Shown here piece by piece: positions 1 through 9,209 of a DNA stretch of 64,000 nt. The stretch spans positions 372,001 to 436,000 of the forward strand of contig JANEZZ010002762.1 of NCBI GenBank assembly GCA_026122225.1, given 5' to 3'. The notes under the pieces are model-generated. The model worked only from the letters and a program-made list of their open reading frames with translations. It was not told the DNA's origin and ran no database searches. Position numbers and translations under genes: made by a program. The DNA comes from Heloderma charlesbogerti (taxonomy: Eukaryota; Chordata; Lepidosauria; Squamata; Helodermatidae). Positions within the stretch are counted from its first letter, which is position 1, and each line of letters opens with the position of its first letter.

Positions 1-93
1 TAGGATGGGAAGTGCAGAGATCATCCAGCCCACCCCATTTAGCTTGGAAGCAGATGAGATGTAATAAATGAAATGAAACGTGGCTTTGCTCAC

Positions 94-209
94 CTCTTCT
101 TGGATGTACTGTAGCAAAAACGGAGATGCTCTTAGGTTGTCAACTGGGACATTGAAGAACCCTTGGATTTCCTTCTGATGTAAGTCCATAGTGATCAGGT
201 GAGTCAGAC
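94..209 (-). CDS. PRPSAP2: PRPSAP2 coding exon 5 (last one in the window)
   Basis: A 116-base exon covers residues 138-176, [18 protein letters not shown] onward to LLQYIQEE. It has a CTTCCCAAAG acceptor and a GTGAGC donor, and leaves in phase 0. The remaining exons lie beyond base 1. Confidence 0.94.
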
Positions 210-3200
210 CTTTGGGAAGACCGAGGGAACCAATACTTTAAATGTCAGAACCATAAGAAATATGTGGCAGATAATATAGACACAGTCCTGAAGCAGCGGT
301 AATCTAGGAAGTATTTATTCCACAATAAATATTAGAATTCATACTTTAAATATCTGCCTATATACATATAGTAAATCCTGCATCTTTTACATTTATATCC
401 CACCGAGCGGGGAAGGGGCTCACTGGCACATGGCCATCCCTGCCCCGACTTTATTCTCATAACACCCCTGGGAAGTAAGTTGGGCTGAGAATGACTAGCT
501 CTGTCAGCCGTGTGGCTGGGTGGGGGGTTGGAAGCTGGTCTCCCCAATCCTCCTCCGAGACGCCAGCCCACCCAGAAGGCAAGCGACACCGCACAACGGT
601 GCTTCCATGGGCAGCAGTCTCCCCTCAGCAGCAAAAGGGGGAAAGGGAGTCCCTGTATGTCATCAGCTCAGCACCAATTTGCTCAACACAGAGGCAGGCC
701 ACGGATGGCTCACGTTCTCCACCGCCACCCCACGCCCTGCCTCCAAGGGCTGCCTGTGAGGCTGCAGAGGGACATGCTGAACCAGTGCCACATTATGGAA
801 GCAGCTCACTGGCAGAGCAGAGATGAGACAACAGCCTCCTAAGCAGCTACCTGCAGGAGTGACCTAGTGCCACCTTTACTCATTGGAATGCTCAACTAAC
901 AGGAGGGAAAAAGAAATGCCTGGCAACTCTGGTGGGTTCCGCCTCTCCTACAGCAGATAGCTCGCTGCTGATGCACACAAGAAAAAGTTCCAGAGATACC
1001 TCTGGCATGGTGCACAATTCCTCACATAACACCTTCTCCTTGCATGCTATTGCCTTGATCAGCCTGGGCCTGGCTAGTGCTCAAATGGGAGGGTGCTGGG
1101 AACCTAAATATGCTGCTTGTAGTTCCTTGACTGAAGGGCACAAGAGCGTATGAACTATCTGGAATGGCCGATGCTAGCTGCTCAAATAAATCATTAAAAC
1201 GTTTGGAGAGAGAAACCTAACAAGCGCTCCTTCTCTCTGCCCAGATATCTGAGGATATTCTGTGATTGTTAAATTGTATGCTGTCCTGAGAATCTTGATA
1301 CTGAAAGATGGCTTACAAATGCACTAAAAAATATGTGAATAACGGAAATAGATTTATTGTACTTTTGAAATGATTGTTATAAGTAACAACACAATCGTAT
1401 GTCTACTAGTAGGTACATGGGTATAGGATTACAGCCTAAACAGTACTTCTAGAGATACTGACCTTCTAAGACTTTTGACTAAGGTGTGTTTATCTCATAG
1501 GTTGTAACTTTCCCCTCATTAGTATTATCCATTTCCCGTATATAATGCCTTTCTTTTCAATAGTTAGTATTTGGCAGGTTAACTATTATTTTACAATGCA
1601 ATTGTGTTATGCCCTGGGGTTGTGCCCAGTGAGTTGTACCAATGTTAGCCTAACGTAATCCCATTCCGTTCAATGACTCTACGTAGGACTAACATTGGAT
1701 ACAACCCCTGGTGAATATTTCCTTACAAAATGTCAACTAATGTTTTAAACATCTAAAAACAACAGAAGGTGCAGCCAATTCACAGATCAAGAATCAGATC
1801 TGGACTGCCAGCCTAAGCGTGCTAAGATGAAACTGCCAAACGTCTGGGTATGAGGCGAGATTCATTCCCCAAAAACCTAAGAAAAGGGAAGTGACTACGT
1901 ATAAGTGGACAGAAGAGTTTGCGAAACACATGAAGCTGGCAGAAGAGCCGTCAGAACTGTTACCACCACCAGCCATTCCAGCAGGCTGAGCTGAGAGAGC
2001 TGAGAGGGAGAACAGGGCCATTCCATCGCTCTGCTGAAATAATTATTTCCCCCCTTCTCCCCTTCCCATTCCTCTTTCCTCAAGTGTCATGTCTTTTTAG
2101 ATTGCAAGCAGGGACAGCCTTGTTTAATGGATCATACGTAAGCCGCTCTGGGAGCCTTTCTGGCTGTGGAGCGGCAATAAAATACTTTAATCAAATAAAT
2201 ACATAAAACATAGAACCTGGTGACAAGGCCAAGGAAGCTGCCTTATACTGAGATAGAGCCTTGGTCCATTTAGCTCAGTATGGCATACTCTGACTGGCAG
2301 CAATGGCTCTCCAAGGTTTCAGGCCGAGGTCTTTTCCCAACCCTACGTGGACCTTCTGCAAGCAAAAGCAGGCGCTACGCCACTGAGCTACAGCTCCTCA
2401 TCGTATAGCAAGGCATCACTTTCCTTCATAAGCCATCGCTCTTTTCCTTCCCTGTCTCATGGAAGGCACTTTAGATGAGAGCCAACATGGACACAGGCTC
2501 CCAAACTACAGAGACCCCTCAAGAGAGATAAGATGGGGGATGTCCAAGGGCCCCATCATGCCTTGCCCCTGCTCTATGTTCTTACCCGCCTTGCACATCA
2601 TCGAAGCCAGAAGCTTGGAGACAATGGAGCCCCTTTTCCTCATCTTGCACTGCTTGCTGTATGGGAAGTAGGGAACCACGCCAATAATGCTTTTGGCACA
2701 GGACGTTTTGCAGGCATACACCATGATAAGGAGTTCCATGATGGTCGTATTCACATCCCTGCAATGACAAGGTGCTGGTTCTTTATCCAGACTTTGTTTT
2801 ACAATAAATCCTGCATTGTAGTGGGATTTTAAACACAAAGTCCTTCATATGCAGGAGAAGGACACTGAGAAGCAAAATCCCCTAGGAAACCCTGCTGCAC
2901 TTATTGCAACACTCTAAAAATTATACTTAATGGCTTTCTCCTATTGCTACTGGAGGATTACTTCTCGTCAAGAGTCCACAAACATGTACCTCCTCTTGTA
3001 TATCTCAGAACTGTAGAACAATGTCTTGGACACGCTGAGCCTACAGCATCCAGGCATCCTGGGGGAGGAAAGACAAGCCATGTCCATGTCCCACAAGGGC
3101 AACACAGCAATGCACGGCTCCCCTTCCTCACCCTCATCCATGTTTGCCTTGGAGCAAAGGTGGGCTAGCACAGCAGAACCAGGGGCACAGCACCTCTTTC

Positions 3201-6200
3201 AGCTTGAGGGCCAAATTCTGTTTCGGAGATGTTTTATTTATTTACAGCATTTATACACCGCTCCACATCCAAAAAGATACCAGAGTGGCGATGCTCGCTA
3301 AACGGTTATGGGGTGGGTTGGGGTATTTTTAGAAATATGATGTTTTGATGTAAAATTTTATTGTTTTAAAACTGTTTGTATTGATGTACATCGCCCAGAG
3401 TGGCCGGGTGACCGTCCAAATGGGCGATCAAGAAATGTAATAAATAAATAAATAAATAAAGCTCTATCTAAACAGATACTGGAGTGGTGATGCTCTCTCA
3501 GCACTGGGTGGGGCTAAAGGCAAAAGGGGCAGGGCCCCAAATTCACAGCCTATTTTAGCTTAAAGCTTCCGTTGCCAGTAACCAGGGCCCCAAATTCACA
3601 GCCTATTTTAGCTTAAAGCTTCCGTTGCCAGTAACCAAGCCTTAGGAGAGGCATTTCAACAATACAGAATGGGGAACAAGGGCTAGGAAACCACCAAACA
3701 ACTGGTGGTTGAGGGAAAGGGGGTATGGCCTTCTGGGGAAACCCGCAGGGCTGGATTTGGCCCCCGGGACTGAGGTTCTGCACCCTTGCTCTGGACCAAA
3801 CATAGATTTGGAGGAAGGCATTACAGTAACCAGGCAGTCAGATAGTCTGCGGCTAGAGGGCCATAGGATTGGTCAGTTTCCGGGAACTGACCGCAGAGCC
3901 TGTACTCCGAGGTTGGTTCCCGGAGAACCACCTCCCCGCCCCCTCCCCCGCCGCCTCGTGGGCCACGCAGATCGTCCCTGGGCTCCATGCTCGTAACAGC
4001 AGCGTGGAGCAGGGCAAAAGGGAGCGTTCCAGGGCGGGGAGTGCGGAAGTGCAGGTATGACACTTCCTATGCGTCATCCAGCCTTCCCACCCCACGCTCC
4101 AACGTCCTGCAGCTAGACAGCTGAAACTGGCCGTCTAGCCAAAAATGCAGGGCAGCTGGAGTGCAGAGGAGAGGATCCCTTCTGCATTCCTCCCACCGTG
4201 CATTGGATAGGCAGTCACCTCCAAGTTCGGAGGCGGACACCGATCTGCACAGGATTGCTCCCTAAGAGTTTCAAATTAACAGGGATTAGCTAGTTATAGA
4301 ACTTCTTAAAACTATGGTAAAACTTCATAATCTAGCTAAAGATGCTTAAAATAGTTTGGGTCTTTGCCTAGCACAAGTACAGCTACTGGCTTCATCAATG
4401 AGCTATGGATGAAGACTGCGTTTTGCAGTATCTTGCTAGACAGTGCTGTAGGGAAGAGAGCAAGTGGAAAATTGAAGAATGGGTAGATATGGCATCCCTT
4501 CTTTTTATGCAGAAGGATTTTTGTATTATTACATTTATATCCTACCTTTTTTCCTCTCACAAGCAACCCAAGGTGGCTCACATAGCCCTCCTCCACTCCA
4601 TATTATCCTCACAACAACAACCCTGCGAGGTAGGGTAGGCTGAGAGTCAGTGACTGGCCCAGAGTCGCCCAGTGAGTTTCATGGCCAAGTGGGGACTAGA
4701 ACCCAGATCTCCTGAGTCCCAGTCCAACATTCTAACCACGACACCACACTGGCTTTCTACACCACATTGGCTCTACACCACACACAGGAGGCATATGATC
4801 ACAGACATATATTGAGGAAGAAGAGGGTTAAGAAGAGTCCAGGTTAAGTTGTTAATGCCCTATCCCACCACAAACACTTCACAGATCCAGAAGTTGCAGA
4901 GGCTTTATTCTGAGCAGACATTTGTACTCACTTTGAAACAGTCTGGATGATAAAGACATCTTTCCCTCTCACGGACTCTTGAATCTGCACTCTTGTTTCT
5001 GCCAAAAGAACACACATGCTCAGTGTATGATCCTTGGGGACCTCCCTCCAGTGGTCACGATGTGTGTGCCAGCTCTGCAAGAAAGGTGCGCACTGATCCT
5101 TTGTTTTAAGGTGTAAGGGAGGCCTGGTGGTATCCAGCAGCAAAGTGCCAGAGGCCAACATGGATTTTCAGCGTTGAATGAACACCTACAACACCACCGG
5201 AAACATTTATAGCAGGGTTGTTGAACCTCTTTCAGCCTGACGGCCCAATTCAATGTCAGAGAATCTCTCAGAGGTGGCCTAAAAATAATTTTAAATGAAT
5301 GAAATAAAATTAATTTCGGTGGGGGGGCAGGGACGAATGCAAAGGGGGCAAGGCCAAAATACCAAAAATACTAGCATATTTTAGTGTCTGGTTTTTTCAG
5401 TGTGTTTTTAAAGAACTTGATTTTTCTGTACGTGTACAGTGCTGTTTTCATTGCATTTGGCCCCTTTATCATTTGATTGCCTTAGACTGCAAGTCTCTCT
5501 AGGGTCCAGGGCAATAAATATTTTTGAAAAATTTCTAAAAGCTGCTCTGAGCAGCCCACAGGACAGACATCAGATAAAAATAAATGTCAAAGCGAACTTA
5601 AATCAGCAACTAGTTTTACAGGAGGGCTCCTTCCGGGAAGGGGGCCTGCTGGTGGTTCTCAGGCGACCAGATTTGGCCATGGAGCATCTCCATGGGGGAG
5701 GGACCAGGCTCAGTTGGTGGAACATCTGCTCTACATGCTGAAGGTCCCAGGTTCCATCCCTGGCAGGTACGGCTAGGAAGGAATCCTGCCTGAAACGAGA
5801 GCCACGGCTGCCAGTCAGCGTTGATAGTACTGGGCTAGATGGAACAAGGGCCTGGCGAGTATAAGGCAGCTTCCTATGTTCCTAAGGCTGGACCACGTAA
5901 GATGAAATTGTTCTCCTTCCCCAACACTCTTATGATGTCGTTGCATCATGAAACGCAGGCAAGGCTTCTGTCAAACAGGCAGGAGCAACAGGAGCTATTT
6001 TCATACAGCAAAGTCCACGCTACATGATGCAATACCTGACACCGAACTGCAAGCGCAGGCTGACAACAAGAATATGCTGCCTCTAGTTAAGGAATTGAGG
6101 CAGGGGAGGAGATCAGGAAGTGGCCTTGCTCACCTGTACAATTAAAGGTTTTTGTTTTTTTTCAACAGCTGACACAGGGAGAGAAGGATACCAGTATTAA

Positions 6201-9176
6201 TGCATGGATCATCTGAAGGGATTCTTCACTAAAAAAAAACCTGGGGGGAGAGGGAGGTTGTAATGGGAGATGTTTCATGTACTACAGCCTCCTCCTCCAG
6301 CTCTGAGAGATAAATGCCTTGTGGCAGGTACTTACCTCTGTTTGGTTCTTGGTACACCTGAACTTTGCCCATCTCCACTCCCAGTCGCCTGCAAAAGGAT
6401 CCAAGCCAAAGCAAAGGTCACCATAAGGAAAATGAACTTAAACTGGGATCCAAAACTGTACAAGGCTACTCTTCTATGGGCCATAGGGGAAAAATACATT
6501 TATTATAATCACACGTTTTAAAAATAAGCGCATTGTAATTCAGTCCAAGACTACTAGGGAATCCATTAATAGCTTCATAATCTACTGCTTTAGGGGTGAC
6601 AGACGTTTCGCCAGACAGCTTAGTCAGGCCTTTGTTTAAGAGGAACTTAAAATGCAGACCGCACCAAGACACAAGGAATGTCAACTGCCACAGTTTCAGA
6701 CAAACTACAGAGTGAACCCTGGATTACTGAACTAGCTAAGCAGGTTATTACTGTTCATTAACAACTGTTTTCCCAGTATCAATGGTAGATGCTGCCAATT
6801 CCTGTCTGAACACAGAGCCTACCTGTTCCAGAGACCCCACCTATAAATGCACTTTTGAGAAGAAGTTGGCATTTGCCATTTTAAACATGGCATATCTCCA
6901 CCTGCATGAACATTTCCATGCATGGGGAATCTCCAACCTGCAAATGTTCCCCCTCAGTCGGGGCGACTTTGCTGCACGTGGGCTTTCCCTAGCTGCAAAG
7001 CCGCAGGCTAGATGTCATCAGGGGGATTACCCTGTCCTCGACATCATCTGGCCCACAAAGGGGTTGGTGGAGGGGTCATCCAGCACCCCACCCAAAATAA
7101 GTTCTCCACCCCTGCTGTACAGAAATTCCATACTGTTCATTTACAATCCACCCTTAACCCACAGACACAACCTACGTGGGGCTTTTCACACTGGAAAAAG
7201 CAAAAGCAGATAATTCTGACACACTGCTAAACTTGCATGCCTCCTGCGCCTTTGAGGAAAATACCCTGCCTCCCCCTGCCCACATCACATTGTGATTTCT
7301 TCTTCCAGGGGTCTCTTTTCCAACATATCTCTTCAACATACCTCCTGCCAAGGGCAGAAAATTACACCCATCCTGCTCCAACCAGTATTGGCTGAGTTTA
7401 ACTTCCGTTTGGTGTCTGAGGAGGCTAAACAATCAATGGAACAGGTCTGGCCTGAAAGAAGGGTTCCCATCCAAAGATCATTTGGAAAATGCATTTGAAA
7501 GCCATCCAGCATGCAAAGTACGAGCTGTCAAGGGATCCTCAGGCTATAAGGAAACCTAGGATGTGTGGAGAGAACACGCTCAAACCAGGATGGACAAGAC
7601 CGGGGGCGGGGAGCAGAACAGCATTTGTTTACTGCACTCTAAAACAGAGACAAGCAGGAGGAATTGTATGCAAGCTGCTGAATTTACAGAACTCCTCAAA
7701 GGTGACCACTGACTGAACAACACACAGAATTATTTCCAAGGCTGCAGTTCTAAATGCACTAATTCCAGTGTTGTGGTGCACTGACCTTCGGAACTTGATC
7801 TCCCTTAAGATGTGTTTAGGATCACCTTGCAAGTTGTTGAAGTCCTAGAAGACGTGGTTCCTTGAACAGTTCCACCCTCTCTCCCATGCTGACCCCTATG
7901 CTTGATTGATCTCCCTTCTCCCATTAAGAGCCTCCTCTTCCCTGAAGGCCACACAAGGACAGCCTCAGCCTGCTCACCTGCCACAGAAATGAAGCCTAAG
8001 GAGATAGCTTGGGAGCAATGGAAGAACAGGTGGTCATATACCTATGCTACACAAAATGACAAACAGCTTTGTATCAGATGTATGCAAGGTAGCCTGCACT
8101 GCACACACGTGGGAGGGCTGCATGTTATGGCAAACGATTCAGTTTGCAAACCCAGCCCTCACGGCCAAGACAAGCTAGCTATTTCTCCAGCTGCTGTAAG
8201 TGTTGGAGGCCCAGGGCACAGTATAGGGTCTCTGCTGTTCAGTTGTTCAGTCGTGTCCAACTCTTCGTGACCCCATGGACCACAGCACGCCAGGCCTTCC
8301 TGTCCTGCGCTCTCTCCCGGAGTCTCTAGCATTCTCTAGCCTTCCCCAATCTTGTGTCCTCCAGATGTGTTGGGCTATAACTCCCAGCAGCCCCCAGTGG
8401 TAGCGCAACACATCTGGAGGGCACCAGATTGGGGATGGCTGATCTATAGTCCTTAGCTCTCTGTTGTATCAAGATATGCTATTCTATCAAGATATGCTAT
8501 TCTAGTTCACTAGTTCTTTGGAAATTTTGGTTTTATTCTTCTGAGTTTCTACTGAAGCAGTGCTGAAGAGGCAAGCTGCTCTTCAGATTAACGGTATCTA
8601 TACTGAGGAATGGCTTGCCTCCTCAGCACACGAAAAAGGGGGGGAAATGAGGTTTTAGATGCTTCTCAGTCAGGAAGACCACCCAACTGGTGCACCAAGA
8701 ACCAGTGGTGGTCCACAAATGAAAAATTAAGAACCTCTGTGGTAAACCCTCCTGGGTCACAGCTTTCTAGCCCTGAAAGTCCCAATTAATTAGATAATGC
8801 TTTAAAATCAGCAGACTCGATCATATACGCAGGTTTGGCCTATTAGAACAGAGCTCACGTTATACTGATCCTGTACCTTAAATGTAACTTTATCTTGGCA
8901 AACAGCTGTGGAGCATTACTAAGTCACTTGACAATACACTATAATCTTCCTGAAGGTTGTGCTTTATTTCCACAGCCACCAGAGCCAAGGCTGAAACAGC
9001 CACACTGAAACGGAGTCAGCAAAGAGTGCTTAAAAAAAGAAGATGGTTATTACTTACTCGGCAATTCTCTTTGATAGTTCCATGCATGATGGATTGGAAT
9101 TGGCTGAAAACAGCACTAGCCCGCCCTTCGTTATGTTCATGATGGGTCCTACTCCAACGGGTGCCACACAAAACAT
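94..9176 (-). CDS. PRPSAP2: PRPSAP2, 5' part of the coding sequence (5 exons, leaves the window on the left)
   Basis: Phosphoribosyl-pyrophosphate synthetase-associated protein 2 is a catalytically inactive PRPP-synthetase homologue that binds PRPS subunits in the cytosolic complex and modulates them. Five exons join in frame with GT-AG sites: 9176-9058, 6388-6336, 4998-4932, 2758-2586 and 209-94, giving residues 1-176. The protein is about 370 residues in mammals, so roughly half is present. Recognisable blocks are [80 protein letters not shown] and [13 protein letters not shown]. The RQDKKD-type catalytic flexible loop of true PRPP synthetases is replaced by SKQCKMRK, as expected for an associated protein. 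The paralogue PRPSAP1 is close, but FFNVPVDNL and the SHMT1/SMCR8 neighbourhood favour PRPSAP2. The start is the ATG at 9176; an in-frame ATG 12 codons later is an alternative. Confidence 0.95.
1612..1713. repeat. Palindromic MITE-like element
   Basis: The left arm (GGGTTGTGCCCAGTG, ACCAATGTTAG) is repeated inverted on the right (CTAACATTGGATACAACCCC), with about 30 bases between the arms. The layout is that of the short foldback transposons seen elsewhere in this window. Confidence 0.5.
2219..2402 (-). mobile_element. tRNA-derived SINE (Sauria-type), reverse orientation
   Basis: Reading the minus strand, it has a GAGCTGTAGCTCAGTGG-type A box and ends in the tail AGTATAAGGCAGCTTCC. Members of the same family are seen at 5690, 45165, 45490, 54785 and 55000. 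The assignment to Sauria-type SINEs is from memory and was not tested. Confidence 0.6.
2586..2758 (-). CDS. PRPSAP2: PRPSAP2 coding exon 4
   Basis: A 173-base exon covers residues 80-137, from [17 protein letters not shown] to [11 protein letters not shown]. It has a TTGTCATTGCAG acceptor and a GTAAG donor. It contains the subfamily-specific segment that replaces the catalytic flexible loop of PRPS1. Confidence 0.95.
3226..3462 (+). mobile_element. Inserted retroposon tail ending in (AAAT)n
   Basis: It starts TTTATTTATTTACAGCATTT and reads through CATCGCCCAGAGTGGCCGGG into GTAATAAATAAATAAATAA. This is the usual 3' end of a squamate non-LTR element. It splits the surrounding hAT-like copy, so it arrived later. 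Confidence 0.5.
3531..3636 (+). repeat. 53-bp direct tandem duplication
   Basis: The segment starting AGGGCCCCAAATTCACAG and ending TTGCCAGTAACC occurs twice back to back (3531-3583, 3584-3636) without visible differences, inside the hAT-like element. Confidence 0.9.
4525..4757 (-). mobile_element. CORE/MIR-like tRNA-derived SINE, reverse orientation
   Basis: The minus strand begins GCCAGTGTGGTGTCGTGG, with a tRNA-like B box, then TGGGCCAGTCACTG and a TTGTTGTTGTGAGGATAA core. A better-preserved relative lies at 36690-36945. Confidence 0.65.
4932..4998 (-). CDS. PRPSAP2: PRPSAP2 coding exon 3
   Basis: A 67-base exon encodes [23 protein letters not shown] up to the split Lys codon. It has a TTTTGGCAG acceptor and a GTGAGT donor. 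The ESVRGKD block is conserved across the PRPP synthetase family. Confidence 0.93.
5212..5395 (+). mobile_element. Partial hAT-like element
   Basis: It opens GCAGGGTTGTTGAACCTCT and contains GGCAAGGCCAAAATACCAAA and TAGCATATTTTAG, as in the fuller copy at 39633. The right end is lost. Confidence 0.5.
5690..5885 (+). mobile_element. tRNA-derived SINE (Sauria-type), forward
   Basis: An A-box-like GGCTCAGTTGGTGG and a B-box-like GGTTCCATCCC are followed by GAGCCACGGCTGCCAGTC and the tail TATAAGGCAGCTTCCTATG. It is close to full length. Confidence 0.65.
6336..6388 (-). CDS. PRPSAP2: PRPSAP2 coding exon 2
   Basis: A 53-base exon encodes [17 protein letters not shown]. It has a CTTTTGCAG acceptor and a GTAAGT donor. 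It enters at phase 2 and leaves at phase 1, matching both neighbouring exons. Confidence 0.93.
8231..8330 (+). mobile_element. BovB/RTE LINE 3'-end fragment
   Basis: The run around GTTCAGTCGTGTCCAACTC, TTCGTGACCCCATGG and AGCACGCCAGGC matches the well-known 3' end of BovB (RTE clade) LINEs of squamates and ruminants. No RTE coding sequence is attached, so it is a 5'-truncated copy or a BovB-tailed SINE remnant. Confidence 0.7.
8339..8444. repeat. Palindromic MITE, ACTACAACTCCCA family (copy a)
   Basis: The left arm CTTCCCCAATCTTGTGTCC, then CCAGATGTGTTGG, returns inverted as CAACACATCTGGAGGGC then CAGATTGGGGATGGCTG. The centre carries ATAACTCCCAGCAG. It is one of thirteen copies in this window. 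Confidence 0.7.
9058..9176 (-). CDS. PRPSAP2: PRPSAP2 coding exon 1 (residues 1-39 and part of 40)
   Basis: The exon starts with ATG ([12 protein letters not shown], then MNITKGG) and ends at a GTAAGT donor (plus-strand 9057-9052) after two bases of a Glu codon. The same exon continues upstream as 5' UTR to a TTCTTGCAG acceptor, so it covers 9209-9058. Confidence 0.93.
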
Positions 9177-9209
9177 CAAACCCTCCTTTGTCTGCCCGCT
9201 TTTAAAATA
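9177..9209 (-). other. PRPSAP2: PRPSAP2 5' UTR segment within the first coding exon
   Basis: This is 33 bases between a good acceptor (TCTTCTTGCAG, AG at plus-strand 9211-9210) and the start codon. At least one further upstream non-coding exon must exist, most likely in the CpG island near 16 kb. Confidence 0.7.

Larger units (their letters stand above)
210..2585 (-). other. PRPSAP2 intron between coding exons 4 and 5
   Basis: The intron holds a palindromic MITE copy near 1612-1713 and a reversed tRNA-derived SINE at 2219-2402. No other element or coding segment is recognised in about 215-1600. Confidence 0.8.
3176..3792 (+). mobile_element. hAT-like non-autonomous DNA transposon, interrupted
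   Basis: It begins CAGGGGCACAGCACCTC and ends GACTGAGGTTCTGCACCC. The interior is shared with copies at 39633 and 48210 (GGCAAAAGGGGC, TTTAGCTTAAAGCTT, GAAACCACCAAACAACTGG). An A/T-rich element sits inside it at about 3226-3462. Confidence 0.55.
2759..4931 (-). other. PRPSAP2 intron between coding exons 3 and 4
   Basis: It contains a disrupted hAT-like element (3176-3792) with an A/T-rich LINE- or SINE-tail insertion, a 53-bp tandem duplication, and a reversed CORE/MIR-like SINE (4525-4757). The GC-rich stretch at 3880-4110 shows no recognisable feature. Confidence 0.75.
4999..6335 (-). other. PRPSAP2 intron between coding exons 2 and 3
   Basis: It contains a partial hAT-like copy (5212-5395) and a nearly complete forward tRNA-derived SINE (5690-5885). 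Nothing else is recognised. Confidence 0.75.
6389..9057 (-). other. PRPSAP2 intron between coding exons 1 and 2
   Basis: It contains a BovB-like LINE tail (8231-8330) directly followed by a palindromic MITE (8339-8444). No other recognisable feature was seen, although the stretch is long. Confidence 0.75.

Noticed and set aside
5690..5770. Functional tRNA gene from A- and B-box-like motifs
   Set aside because: The motifs belong to a tRNA-derived SINE with a long non-tRNA tail, and no cloverleaf or anticodon arm could be built by eye.
94..9176. A catalytic PRPP synthetase (PRPS1/2) gene
   Set aside because: The loop sequence SKQCKMRK and the insert-bearing N-terminus match the associated proteins, not the catalytic subunits.
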